From contig NZ_JAHZSU010000002.1 in the NCBI RefSeq assembly GCF_019457945.1, positions 310,001-374,000 on the forward strand: a DNA stretch of 64,000 nt. The letters run 5' to 3'. The position numbers and the translations under genes are program-made. The notes below the pieces were generated by a model. That model had not been told where the DNA came from, ran no database searches, and saw only the letters and a program-made list of their open reading frames with translations. Source of the stretch: Ornithinimicrobium laminariae (GTDB lineage Bacteria; Actinomycetota; Actinomycetes; Actinomycetales; Dermatophilaceae). Below are positions 40,598 to 52,399 of the stretch, in pieces. Each line of letters starts with the position of its first letter. The stretch's first letter is position 1.

Positions 40598-42304
40598 ATG
40601 TATGCCGTGCTCAGCGCCACTCGCGATGGTGCCAGCGTGCAGTTGATGGGCCGGGATTTGCAGCCAGTCGGACCTCCTGACGTCACTGACCGTGATGGGT
40701 TGCCGAGCCTCGTGCACTCGCTAAACGATCGGCGTACCGCGGATTCGCCGACGAGCTTGCGGTGGGTTTGGGCCGACACCACGCGCTGGTATCCCTCGCT
40801 CCTCGCCGCAGGACTGCGGATCGAGCGCTGCCACGATCTGCGCTTGACTCGGCGCATCATCCGCGGGTCTTCGTTGACCGCCGATAGCCATCTCGCTGGC
40901 CGCGGCGAAGACCACTGGGACCGGGCCACTCCAGCGAGCCCTCCCGCCGCCGCCCCCGAAGCCCTCTTTGACGCGCCCGATGACACCTTCGGCGGGCTGG
41001 CCTTTGCTGACGTCGATGTGTTGGGTGAGTTCGCCGCGCAGCAGGATGCGATTTCGGGCAGCCCCTCCCCTAGACGGCTATCGATGCTAGTCGCGGCTGA
41101 GTCCGCTGGCGCCTTGATTGCAGCCGAAATGTCACATGCTGGATTGCCGTGGAGCGCCCAGTTGCACGATGCCGTGCTCACCGAAGCGCTAGGCCCTCGG
41201 CCGCGACTTGGCGACCGGCCAGCCATCCTTGAGGACGTGCGAATCGAGGTCGCGCAAGCCCTGGGCAACCCCTCACTCAACCCTGACTCCGCGACCTCAT
41301 TGTTGCGGGCCCTGCGCGAGGCCGGGCTTGATGTCGAGAGCACTCGGTCTTGGGAGTTGCAGCGCATTGAGCACCCAGCGATTGAGCCGCTCTTGCGCTA
41401 TAAAAAACTGTCGCGCTTGATGACCGCCAATGGCTGGGCTTGGTGTGATGCCTGGGTGCGCGATGGTCGTTTCCGTCCGGACTACGTCGTCGGCGGTGTC
41501 GTGACGGGCCGCTGGGCGACCTCTGGCGGCGGAGCCCTCCAAATCCCCCACCAGATCCGTCGCGCTGTCGTCGCCGACCCCGGTTGGACCTTTGTGGTCG
41601 CGGACGCTGCCCAAGTAGAGCCTCGAGTGTTGGCTGGCATGGCCCGCGATGAGGCCATGGCCGCTGCCGGACAGGGCGGTGACCTCTACAGCGGCATCGT
41701 GGCCACCAGCGCGCTCAGCACCCGCGAGGAGGCCAAACTGGCCCTGCTGGGCGCTATGTATGGAGCCACGACCGGCGCTAGCGCTGACCTGATGCCACAT
41801 CTGCGCCGCGCCTTCCCCACCGCTATTGAATATGTCGCTGCTGCCGCGGCCGCCGGCGAGCGCCGGGAGTCGGTGATGACCTGGTGGGGACGGACTTCGC
41901 CGCAGCCTGGAGCGTGGCCCACCCAGGAGTCGGCAGCGCGGACTGCTGGGCGCAGTTGGGGTCGCTTCACCCGCAACTTCGTCGTGCAGGGCAGTGCTGC
42001 TGAGTGGGCCATGTCATGGATGGCGATCTTGCGCGGGCAGCTGAGCACGTTGACTCTTGCTGATCGCCCGGATGCTGGCGCCATTGCTCCAGGCGCGGCA
42101 CCTGCGCCGTTCGGCAACCACCCGCACTTGGTGTTCTTTGTGCACGACGAGATCGTTGTGCATACCCCTATTGAGTGCGCTGGTGAGGTGGCCGATCTCG
42201 TGCGAGATGCAGCAACAGCCGCAGGTCATCTGATGTTTGGCGACTTTGCCGTGGACTTCCCGCTCAGCGTGGCAGTCGTTGATTGCTATGCCGATGGCAA
42301 ATGA
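40598..42304 (+). CDS. Family A DNA polymerase without nuclease domains (PolA-like)
   Basis: Protein of 568 residues with a family A polymerase domain in the C-terminal 400. Motif A reads VVADAAQVEPRVLA near residue 333 (Asp kept, but DAAQVEPR replaces the usual DYSQIELR), motif B is REEAKLALLGAMYGATTG (Lys and Tyr-Gly kept), and motif C is VHDE (515-518). The N-terminal 230 residues show neither a 5' nuclease nor the acidic residues of a 3'-5' exonuclease. Databases often name this actinobacterial family bifunctional exonuclease/polymerase, but exonuclease activity is not supported here. Possibly a repair or translesion enzyme. ATG 40598 was chosen over 40553, which falls in the hairpin end. 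Confidence 0.88.
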   Translation: MYAVLSATRDGASVQLMGRDLQPVGPPDVTDRDGLPSLVHSLNDRRTADSPTSLRWVWADTTRWYPSLLAAGLRIERCHDLRLTRRIIRGSSLTADSHLAGRGEDHWDRATPASPPAAAPEALFDAPDDTFGGLAFADVDVLGEFAAQQDAISGSPSPRRLSMLVAAESAGALIAAEMSHAGLPWSAQLHDAVLTEALGPRPRLGDRPAILEDVRIEVAQALGNPSLNPDSATSLLRALREAGLDVESTRSWELQRIEHPAIEPLLRYKKLSRLMTANGWAWCDAWVRDGRFRPDYVVGGVVTGRWATSGGGALQIPHQIRRAVVADPGWTFVVADAAQVEPRVLAGMARDEAMAAAGQGGDLYSGIVATSALSTREEAKLALLGAMYGATTGASADLMPHLRRAFPTAIEYVAAAAAAGERRESVMTWWGRTSPQPGAWPTQESAARTAGRSWGRFTRNFVVQGSAAEWAMSWMAILRGQLSTLTLADRPDAGAIAPGAAPAPFGNHPHLVFFVHDEIVVHTPIECAGEVADLVRDAATAAGHLMFGDFAVDFPLSVAVVDCYADGK

Positions 42305-42367
42305 TTTGGGGAGATCTTTACTCGATTGGGGCTGCGGATTTGGAGACCTTTTGGTTGACTCGAAGGC

Positions 42368-43198
42368 ATGAGCACCGTTGAGATTTCTAGTTTTGGGATG
42401 CCGCTCAACCTCGAGGTCAGTGATTCTGGCGGTGAGGGTCGCCCCGTCGTTTTGATCCACGGTTGGCCGCTGACCCACCGCGCTTGGGATGCTCAAGCCA
42501 CTGCTCTCACGGACGCTGGCTATCGCGTGGTTCGCTATGACCGACGTGGCTTTGGCGAGTCAGACAAGCCGGCCGAGGGTTACGAATACGACACCCTGGC
42601 TGACGATCTAGCCGGCCTTCTGGTTGCGCTTGACCTGCGGGATGTCACGCTCGTTGGCTTCTCAATGGGTGGCGGTGAAGTGGCCCGCTATGTCCAGCGC
42701 CACGGCGAAAACCGCCTGCACAGCGTGGTCTTTGCCGCGGCAGTGCCGCCGTTCTTGTTGACTCGCGACGACAACCCGGAAGGGCCGTTCTCCCCCGAAG
42801 CAGGCAAGGGCATGAAGGAAGCGCTGAGCGCTGGTCGGGATGAGTTCTTCCCCAGCTTTGTGCAGAACTTCTACACCGCGGGCGATGAGGTGGTGGCCAG
42901 CGGCGCCGTCGTCAACGACAGCATTGCGATGTGCCTGCAATCGGATCAAGATGCAGCGTTGGCGTGCATTGACGCGTTTGGCAGCACAGACTTTCGTGAA
43001 GACCTCAAGGACGTCACTGTGCCGACCCTCGTGTTGCATGGGGATGCCGACGGGATCGTGCCGTTTGAGGGATCAGGGCAACGCACCGCAGCAACGATTG
43101 ACGGCGCTCAGACTGTGCTTATCGCTGGGGGACCACATGGGGTCAACGCGACCCACCCCGATGAGTTCAACAAGGCCTTGCTGGACTTTCTGGGCTAA
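42368..43198 (+). CDS. Alpha/beta hydrolase, non-heme haloperoxidase-like
   Basis: Protein of 276 residues. The oxyanion region is LIHGWPLTHRAWD (29-41), followed by YDRRGFGESDKP, which matches the haloperoxidase/esterase branch. The nucleophile is Ser98 in VGFSMGGGEVARY, the acid in LHGDADGIVP (near 222-231) and the His in GGPHGVNATHP. Such enzymes act as esterases or lactonases and have cofactor-free perhydrolase activity; real haloperoxidation is secondary. No signal peptide. It ends before a long hairpin shared with the OpuC operon, which runs the other way. Confidence 0.9.
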   Translation: MSTVEISSFGMPLNLEVSDSGGEGRPVVLIHGWPLTHRAWDAQATALTDAGYRVVRYDRRGFGESDKPAEGYEYDTLADDLAGLLVALDLRDVTLVGFSMGGGEVARYVQRHGENRLHSVVFAAAVPPFLLTRDDNPEGPFSPEAGKGMKEALSAGRDEFFPSFVQNFYTAGDEVVASGAVVNDSIAMCLQSDQDAALACIDAFGSTDFREDLKDVTVPTLVLHGDADGIVPFEGSGQRTAATIDGAQTVLIAGGPHGVNATHPDEFNKALLDFLG

Positions 43199-43240
43199 GC
43201 CCGCACGACCGCTGGGCCTGGCCTCTGCGGAACTAACGCC

Positions 43241-43281
43241 AACACAACGCCCCGCCAAGATTCTTGGCGGGGCGTTGTGTT
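43241..43281. terminator. Bidirectional terminator hairpin between convergent genes
   Basis: A perfect 20-bp inverted repeat (43241-43260 with 43262-43281, GC-rich core CGCCCCGCC) with a tiny centre. It is placed between the hydrolase gene (plus) and the substrate-binding protein gene (minus), so it probably stops transcripts from both sides. Confidence 0.9.
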
Positions 43282-43295
43282 GTTCAGCGGTTTAA

Positions 43296-44249
43296 TCAGC
43301 CGATCAGGTCGTTCTCTTCCAGCCAGTCGCGAGCAACATCCTCAGGCTGTTCCAGGTCAACGGAAACGCGAGCATTCATGCCGTTGATGGCGTCCTGAGT
43401 CAGTGCTGCCGAGATCGGGTCAAAGATGGCGTCCAACTCAGCGCTGTTGGCATCGTAGACATCCTGAGTGAAGACCGGGCTCGGGTTGTAGAGCGGAAAG
43501 AACGCTTCGTCGTCTTCCAACACGGTCAGGTCCAGGCCTGCAATGCGGCCATCGCTGGTGAAGACCTCACCAAAGTTGCAGGGGTCGCGTTGGTCAGCCT
43601 GGGTGTAGACCAGGGCGGTGTCGAGCACGGTGACGTTGTCACCGGGGAACTCGAAGCCGTAGGCCTCTTCCATGCCGGGCAGACCGTCATCGCGAGTCGA
43701 GAATTCGCTCTCAACACACAAGGTGGCGTTGTCCGGGTCATCCGAGATCAAGGCGCCCAGGTCGGAGATACTGGTCGGGTTGCCCAACTCGTCGGCCGCT
43801 TCAGTCGGGAAGGCGATGCCATAGGTGTTGTTGAACTCGGCCGGCTGCATCCAAACCAGTTCCTCGTCTTCGAGGTCGCGGTCACGGACTGCTTCGTACT
43901 GCTCGATGCGGTCCGGGATGGGCTCCGTCTCGCCGAAGAAGCTAATCCACGCGGTGCCGTTGTACTCCCAGTAGGTGTTGATCTCACCACTGGTTAGCGC
44001 TGCGCGGGTGATGTCGGTGCCACCAGTGTTGATCTGGTCGGTGACATCGGCGCCGTTTTCTTCCAGAGCGATCTTGCTGATGTTGCCCAAAATGAGCTGC
44101 TCGTCGAAGTCCTTGGAGCCAACGGTGATCGAGACACCCTCTAGCGAGCCCTCGCCGCCGCCCGAAGACGCGTCGTCTCCACCACAGGCTGCCAGGGTCA
44201 AGGTGAGTCCTGCCGCCATGCTCAGTGCGGTGATCTTCTTGCTGGTCAT
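43296..44249 (-). CDS. Glycine betaine/choline-type substrate-binding lipoprotein (OpuCC/ProX-like)
   Basis: Lipoprotein of 317 residues, last gene of the importer operon. The lipobox LTLAAC has the lipidated Cys at about 22. The mature part begins ISVTVGSKDFDEQLILGNIS, the OpuAC-type signature, followed by TRAALTSGEINTYWEYNGTAW. The aromatic residues in this region (Tyr, Trp, Tyr, Trp) are consistent with a cage for quaternary ammonium ligands. It delivers betaine or choline to the two permeases. ATG 44249 has AAAGGA 6 nt upstream; a longer in-frame start at 44285 lacks a signal-peptide logic. Confidence 0.9.
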   Translation of the reverse strand: MTSKKITALSMAAGLTLTLAACGGDDASSGGGEGSLEGVSITVGSKDFDEQLILGNISKIALEENGADVTDQINTGGTDITRAALTSGEINTYWEYNGTAWISFFGETEPIPDRIEQYEAVRDRDLEDEELVWMQPAEFNNTYGIAFPTEAADELGNPTSISDLGALISDDPDNATLCVESEFSTRDDGLPGMEEAYGFEFPGDNVTVLDTALVYTQADQRDPCNFGEVFTSDGRIAGLDLTVLEDDEAFFPLYNPSPVFTQDVYDANSAELDAIFDPISAALTQDAINGMNARVSVDLEQPEDVARDWLEENDLIG

Positions 44250-44281
44250 ATGGTTCCTTTCGTGGTGCGAGTTGATGGTGA

Positions 44282-45055
44282 TCACAACCCGCGGGGAGAT
44301 GCCAGACGTCCAATGACGCCGGCAAGATAGTCGACGGACAGAGCGAGGGCCGAAACCATCACGACTCCCGTCACCAGCACTGGGTCACGGTTCAGCTGGA
44401 TCCCGTTAAAGATCACAAAGCCGAGCCCACCAGCGCCAAAGAAGGTGGCCAACGTGGCGGTGCCAACGTTGATGATGAGGGCGGTGCGAATACCAGCCAG
44501 CATGACCGGCACCGCGAGCGGCATCTCGACGCGCGCCAACACCTGGCGAGTCGACATACCCATGCCACGAGCAGCCTTGATCAGACTTTTGTCGACCTGT
44601 TGAATGCCGATCATCGTGTTGCGCAAAATCGGCAGTGTCGAGTATGCGACCAGGCCAAAAATGACGCCTTGCACGCCGATGCCAAACCAGATGACCACAA
44701 TCGTCAGCAATCCAAAGGACGGGATTGCCTGACCGGCGTTTGCCAGTCCCAAGACGAACGGCGTCGCTCGCTTAAGGGATGGCCGTGTCACCAAAATGCC
44801 CAGCGGGATCGCGATCAAGATCACCAAGGCTGTTGAGATGCCCGTCAGGTAGAGGTGTTCCATCAGGCTCTCGGTCAACACCTCTTTGTTGAGAACGCGC
44901 ATCTCAATGCTGTCCAGTTCCAGGCTGCTAATCCAAAGGTAGGTAGCGAGCAAGACTGTAATGATGAAGATCGGCGTCCCGAAGAGGGCCAACTTCTTGC
45001 GTGTTTGAGACTGCTTGCTTTCTGTCTCAACGACAGGAGCGGGAGCGACGGCCAT
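44282..45055 (-). CDS. ABC permease of OpuC-type importer (second permease)
   Basis: Permease of 257 residues with about six helices. The segment NAGQAIPSFGLLTIVVIWFG and the IRNTMIGIQQVDKSLIKAARGMGMS EAA loop (near 160-184) are typical of OpuCB/OpuCD. The N-terminus has 25 extra Glu/Lys-rich residues. It shares the membrane pathway with the 214-residue permease. The ATPase gene overlaps by one base (TAATG). Substrate is an osmolyte such as glycine betaine, inferred from the operon. Confidence 0.9.
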   Translation of the reverse strand: MAVAPAPVVETESKQSQTRKKLALFGTPIFIITVLLATYLWISSLELDSIEMRVLNKEVLTESLMEHLYLTGISTALVILIAIPLGILVTRPSLKRATPFVLGLANAGQAIPSFGLLTIVVIWFGIGVQGVIFGLVAYSTLPILRNTMIGIQQVDKSLIKAARGMGMSTRQVLARVEMPLAVPVMLAGIRTALIINVGTATLATFFGAGGLGFVIFNGIQLNRDPVLVTGVVMVSALALSVDYLAGVIGRLASPRGL

Positions 45056-46251
45056 TAGTCGATCGCCTCCGAAATCTCCTTTTGAGCCAAGTAGAACTGG
45101 CTGTTCTCCTCGCGCATGGTGCGGACCGCGGTCAGGATCGACTCAATGTCGACGACCCCCTGGAACACACCCGAGCCATCCACCACGATGGCAACGCCAC
45201 CGTTTGAGGTGATCAACTCGTTCAGCGCATCAGACAGCGTGGCCTGCGGCTCGACGGTGGCTGTCGCCGGCAGACCCAATTTGGCGATGTCTTCGCCCGC
45301 ATTCGCACGATTGAGGTCCCTGCCGCCAACCCACCGCATCGGGCGGTGCTGGTCATCCAAGATCATCATCGTTGACCACGGCGACTCAGCGAGTCGCTGG
45401 CGCAGGGTCGACAACTCTTCGTGCGCAGTGCCAGTTGGTGTGTCGGTGGCCATTTCGATGTCGCGGATACGCGTCAGGTTGAGACGCTTCAGCGATGCGC
45501 CCTGACCGATGAAGTCCGAAACATAGTCATCAGCCGGGCTGCTCAAGATCTCTTCCGGGCTAGCGAACTGCGCGATGTGCGACTGCTCCTTGAGCACGAC
45601 AATCTTGTCGCCCATCTTGATGGCCTCGTCGATGTCGTGGGTGACGAAGACAACGGTCTTTTGGATCTGAGCTTGCAAACGCAAAAACTCGTTTTGCAGG
45701 CGCTCACGAGTGATGGGGTCGATGGCACCGAACGGCTCATCCATCAACATCACGGGCGGGTCGGCTGCCATTGCGCGAGCCACACCCACGCGCTGACGTT
45801 GGCCACCAGAGAGTTCCTTAGGGAATCGGTCGCGATACTGGCTTGGTTCCATGCCAATCAGGCCGAGCAGCTCATCGACCCGCTCATCCATCCGGCCCTT
45901 TTTCCAGCCGATCATGCCCGGCACGGTCGCAATGTTTTGGGCAATGGTGCGGTGCGGAAAGAGGCCCGTCTCTTGGATGACATACCCGATGCGGCGACGC
46001 AGGCTATCGACCTGGGCGTCCGTAACGTCTTCGCCTTCAAGGATGATCCGACCCGAGGTCGGCTCGATCAACCGGTTGATGAGCTCCATCGAGGTGGTCT
46101 TGCCGCAACCTGAGGGTCCAACAAAGACGACGATTTCGCCCTTCTGGATGGTCAACGACAGCTTGTCGACTGCCGGCACACTCTGGCCAGGGAATGTCTT
46201 GGTGAGCTCGTCGAGCTCAATCATCACTTCGGAAGTGGAGTTAGTGCTCAT
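45055..46251 (-). CDS. ABC ATPase of OpuC-type importer with tandem CBS domains
   Basis: ATPase of 398 residues. Walker A GPSGCGKTT (near 40-48), LSGGQRQRVGVARAMAADP signature, Walker B VMLMDEPFGAID, and the FVTHDIDEAIKMGDKI switch are those of the QAT/ProV family. The 130 C-terminal residues contain two CBS modules, which in OpuA/OpuC sense ionic strength or nucleotides, so transport is probably regulated by osmolarity. Its ATG overlaps the first permease stop by 4 nt, and its stop overlaps the next permease by 1 nt. Confidence 0.92.
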   Translation of the reverse strand: MSTNSTSEVMIELDELTKTFPGQSVPAVDKLSLTIQKGEIVVFVGPSGCGKTTSMELINRLIEPTSGRIILEGEDVTDAQVDSLRRRIGYVIQETGLFPHRTIAQNIATVPGMIGWKKGRMDERVDELLGLIGMEPSQYRDRFPKELSGGQRQRVGVARAMAADPPVMLMDEPFGAIDPITRERLQNEFLRLQAQIQKTVVFVTHDIDEAIKMGDKIVVLKEQSHIAQFASPEEILSSPADDYVSDFIGQGASLKRLNLTRIRDIEMATDTPTGTAHEELSTLRQRLAESPWSTMMILDDQHRPMRWVGGRDLNRANAGEDIAKLGLPATATVEPQATLSDALNELITSNGGVAIVVDGSGVFQGVVDIESILTAVRTMREENSQFYLAQKEISEAID

Positions 46252-46892
46252 CGAATACCTCGCGGGGTGGTGAAGCGGCGGATCAAGATAAAGGCGGCGT
46301 CAAACAGGTAGGCCACGATGACAACGGCCAAAGTGCCTCCGTAGACGAGGTTCTCCGCGCCCGGGGAGCCAAGAGAGCGCAACCCACGGAAGATTTCGTT
46401 GCCCAGGCCAGGGCCACCAACAATGGCGGCGATGGCGGCAATTCCGACGACGACCTGGGTGGAGACCCGAACGCCGGTGATGATGACTGGCCAGGCCAGC
46501 GGAAGTTCGACCTTGGCGAGCCGACGCCAAGACCCCATCCCCATACCGCGAGAAGCCTTGACGATGGCTGGACTCACTGATTGCAGACCGGCCACCGTGT
46601 TGCTGATGATGGGATACAGGGCGTACAGGGTCAGGCCAGCAATGGCTGGAGGTGCACCCAGTCCAAAGATCGGCACGAAGATAGCCAACAAAGCCAGCGA
46701 CGGGATGGTTAGCATGATGCCCGCACCGCTCAGGATGATGGGGTTCCAGCGAGTTTTTCGGTGCGCAGTGATGCCCAAGGGGACACCAATGAGGATAGCC
46801 AAGCCCATGGAAATCAGCACAAGGTTGATGTGCTCCAAAGACAGTTCAAAAAGGTTATCCCCACTTCGACTTAGGTAATCAAGGAAGTCCAT
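46248..46892 (-). CDS. ABC permease of OpuC-type importer (first permease)
   Basis: Permease of 214 residues, first gene of the operon, with five to six helices. INLVLISMGLAILIGVPLGI opens the first helix and SVSPAIVKASRGMGMGSWRRL contains the EAA loop. It is homologous in layout to the second permease of this operon. The normal OpuC length is about 215 residues, so it is complete. The upstream 250 bp contain possible promoters but no distinct operator. Confidence 0.9.
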   Translation of the reverse strand: MDFLDYLSRSGDNLFELSLEHINLVLISMGLAILIGVPLGITAHRKTRWNPIILSGAGIMLTIPSLALLAIFVPIFGLGAPPAIAGLTLYALYPIISNTVAGLQSVSPAIVKASRGMGMGSWRRLAKVELPLAWPVIITGVRVSTQVVVGIAAIAAIVGGPGLGNEIFRGLRSLGSPGAENLVYGGTLAVVIVAYLFDAAFILIRRFTTPRGIR

Positions 46893-46967
46893 TCGTCTCC
46901 TACAGTCAGCTTGAGGGCTGCCACAATTCGCCGTCTCGGCGTCACAGGCCGTGGCGGCTTTCTTTTA

Positions 46968-46996
46968 TGACTACACGCGTGACCAGGGGTTTTCAA
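46968..46996 (-). promoter_or_regulatory. Weak candidate promoter upstream of the OpuC operon
   Basis: TTGAAA (46991-46996) and TAGTCA (46968-46973) are 17 bp apart on the minus strand, about 75 bp before the first permease ATG. The -10 matches poorly. No other convincing signal was seen in 46893-47143. Confidence 0.25.
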
Positions 46997-47143
46997 CTTG
47001 AGCACCAATCACGTCACGATCACGAAACGATGCGGTCACATTAGTGAGCACGCGACTAAAAACCCTTGCCAAACTGAGCGCTTGCCGCGATAATTTCGCC
47101 GTAAATGCGGAGCGGTAATTGCCCCCGCTAGCGCTGTTGCGAT

Positions 47144-49009
47144 CTAGCCCAAGGCTGAGTGCCGGATTAACCCATGCAAAGTGGTGAGCCCATCGCGCGA
47201 GAGCACTGACTCCGCGTGCCCCTGCAAGCTGGCGGTCTTGGGGCCCCGCAGCGCAACAACGGCATCATGGATCGGGTCTACAGCGACCTCCAGCGGCGCC
47301 CCGCTAGGCAGCGTCGCATCGCCGGGCCGTGCGACGAACGTGTTGTAGAAGCCAATCTTTGCCTGATCGCCCCACAAGTCGACGGGGATCTGCACTCCCT
47401 GATTGGGCTTGGGCAACTTGACCAGGGTCATACCCGCGATATCAGCCAACACTTGGTGACTCAGGCATACCGCGAGCAGGGGCCGGTCCTCGCTCAATCG
47501 CGCTTCCATCAAGGCTCGGGTATGCGTGATCCGCTCATCGCTGGCGTCGCCAGGGTCGCCCGGGCCGGGGCCAAACAGTACGAGGTCGAAGTCATCCATG
47601 CCCTCGCGGCTCACGTCACTCCAGCGCTGCACTTCGGCATCCAGGCCAAAGTGACGGACCTGGTGGGCCAGCATCTGGGTCCAGGTGTCTTCGTTATCAA
47701 CAATCAGCACGCGCTTGCCCAGCAGGTCTGGGTCAGGGCGTGGCTCCTGCGGTGACAACCAGAACGGCGCCAATGTCTCGTTGCGGGCTTCCAGCGCCTC
47801 GGTGACCTGATCCAGGTCGCGCAACTGCACGGCATACTTCAGTTCGCGGCGCGGGCGCAGACCAAGCGCGGCCAACATACCGCTGGCTTTTGCTGTCGTC
47901 TCAGCCACTTCGGAGACCGGGTCACTGTCCCGCACCAAGGTGGCACCAGCGCTAACTCGGACCTGGCCATCGGCGGTGAGGTGTGCCGTGCGGATCAAGA
48001 TGGGGGCGTCTAGGTGCTCGGCGCCCATCTCGTCACGCTCCAGCAGGGCCAGCACGCCTGCGTAATAGCCGCGGCCGGCTGGCTCGTGACGCTTGATGAC
48101 GGTGCAGGCGTTTTCCATCGGCGAGCCGGTCACTGTCGGAGCGAACATCGTCGCCCGCAGGACGTCGCGTGGGTCGGCGTCGCTGCGGCCGTCGAGCAAA
48201 TATTCGGTGTGCGTCAGGTGCGCCATCTGCTTGAGGTAGGGCCCAGTGATGCGGCCGCCATCGGTGCAGATCTGGGCCATCATCTTCATCTCTTCGTCAA
48301 CGACCATAAAGAGCTCTTCAGTCTCTTTGGTGTCCTTGATGAAGGCGCGGAAGTTGGGCTCAAGCTCGGCGACATCGTGGGGGTGCCGGAAGGTGCCCGA
48401 GATCGGGTTCATTCGCACGCGGCCATCTTGCACGCTGACATGCCGCTCGGGGGTGGCACCAACGAGGGTGTGCCCCGGGGTGTTAACCGCAAAGGTCCAA
48501 TAAGCCCCGCGCTCGTCGCTCAGCAGGGTGCGCAACCAGGTCAGAGCGGCCAAGGCTGGCTCGGTGTCGACATCGCCAAGAATGTCTCGGCGGATCACAA
48601 AGTTGGCGCCCTCACCGTTGCCGATCTCATCGTCGATGACCCGCGAGACGATCTGCGCATAGTCCTCATCCGAGACGCTGAAGCGGTCGTTAGTGACGTT
48701 GACGTCGATCTTTGGCAGGAGCGCGTGCACCTCTTCGCGAGGAATGCGCTCGAGTTCGGTGGCAGCCAGAACGCGTAGCGGGGTGCCGTCGTCGTGGGCG
48801 TCGAAGCCACGCTCCTGGATTTGCTGGAACGGGACGAGCGTCAGGACGGGCAAATCAGTCTGTGCGCTGGGGATGTCAGCCAACAAGTCAATGTCGCGGA
48901 TCTCGCCGACGATGACCTCGGCGTGCTCATGGCCTTCCCGCACCAAGATCGCCCAAGCCAGCCCGGTGGGGTCGGCGAGGACACGGTCGAGCAGCGGGTA
49001 GGCAGACAT
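47144..49009 (-). CDS. Chorismate-utilising synthase fused to a glutamine amidotransferase (PhzE/TrpEG-like)
   Basis: Two-domain protein of 621 residues. Residues about 120-400 form the chorismate-binding domain: GATPERHVSVQDGRVRMNPI, then ISGTFRHPHD, then FAPTVTGSPMENAC. Residues about 430-621 are a class I glutaminase with Cys515 (AVCLSH), His598 and Glu600 (QGHAES). The length and order fit PhzE (2-amino-2-deoxyisochorismate synthase) and the 'anthranilate synthase family' of actinomycetes, and are shorter than fused TrpE-TrpG. No other trp or phz genes are nearby. It follows ilvD after 196 bp that contain two hairpins. Possible products are anthranilate or ADIC. Confidence 0.85.
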   Translation of the reverse strand: MSAYPLLDRVLADPTGLAWAILVREGHEHAEVIVGEIRDIDLLADIPSAQTDLPVLTLVPFQQIQERGFDAHDDGTPLRVLAATELERIPREEVHALLPKIDVNVTNDRFSVSDEDYAQIVSRVIDDEIGNGEGANFVIRRDILGDVDTEPALAALTWLRTLLSDERGAYWTFAVNTPGHTLVGATPERHVSVQDGRVRMNPISGTFRHPHDVAELEPNFRAFIKDTKETEELFMVVDEEMKMMAQICTDGGRITGPYLKQMAHLTHTEYLLDGRSDADPRDVLRATMFAPTVTGSPMENACTVIKRHEPAGRGYYAGVLALLERDEMGAEHLDAPILIRTAHLTADGQVRVSAGATLVRDSDPVSEVAETTAKASGMLAALGLRPRRELKYAVQLRDLDQVTEALEARNETLAPFWLSPQEPRPDPDLLGKRVLIVDNEDTWTQMLAHQVRHFGLDAEVQRWSDVSREGMDDFDLVLFGPGPGDPGDASDERITHTRALMEARLSEDRPLLAVCLSHQVLADIAGMTLVKLPKPNQGVQIPVDLWGDQAKIGFYNTFVARPGDATLPSGAPLEVAVDPIHDAVVALRGPKTASLQGHAESVLSRDGLTTLHGLIRHSALG

Positions 49010-49033
49010 GGGGAGATTCTTTCACGTCTGGGC

Positions 49034-49098
49034 CATGTGCCTTTTCATCTGCCAGGTGACCAGAATTTCTGGTCACCTGGCAGATGAAAAGGCACATG
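49034..49098. repeat. 65-bp perfect palindrome (32-bp arms) between ilvD and the PhzE-like gene
   Basis: Positions 49034-49065 are the exact reverse complement of 49067-49098, with one base between. The arms start CATGTGCCTTTTCATCTGCC. The palindrome ends 25 nt before the PhzE-like start, so it would sit in the 5' leader of that gene as a very stable stem. No T-run follows on either side. A role as terminator, transcription-factor site, small inverted-repeat element or RNA control element is all possible. Confidence 0.9.
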
Positions 49099-49119
49099 TG
49101 GGGGCCTGGCCAACTCAAG

Positions 49120-49155
49120 AGCGTCCGCCCCACCCTCATGGGTGAGACGGACGCT
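49120..49155 (-). terminator. Hairpin after ilvD
   Basis: A 16-bp stem (49120-49135 with 49140-49155, two G-T-type pairs) closes a TCAT loop and starts about 50 nt after the ilvD stop. On the minus strand it is followed by CTTGAG rather than a T-run, so termination would be partial. Confidence 0.55.
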
Positions 49156-49205
49156 TAAGTATGTCGTCAGCTGGGATCGCAAATCAGCCGAACCTCAGCG
49201 ACGCG

Positions 49206-52317
<3,112 letters not shown>

Positions 52318-52399
52318 CGTTGAGGCCTTCCGGTGTTGGTTGTTCTGGTTACGGCAGCTCCGCTTGGAGACTGCCCGGGGTCTGCGCTGTTGTGCGGGC

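Noticed and set aside
47144..49009. Phenazine biosynthesis cluster
   Set aside because: Only the PhzE-like synthase is here; no phzA/B, D, F or G homologues are in the window.
49034..49098. CRISPR repeat or insertion-sequence end
   Set aside because: There is only one palindrome, no spaced repeats, no transposase and no target duplication that I can see.
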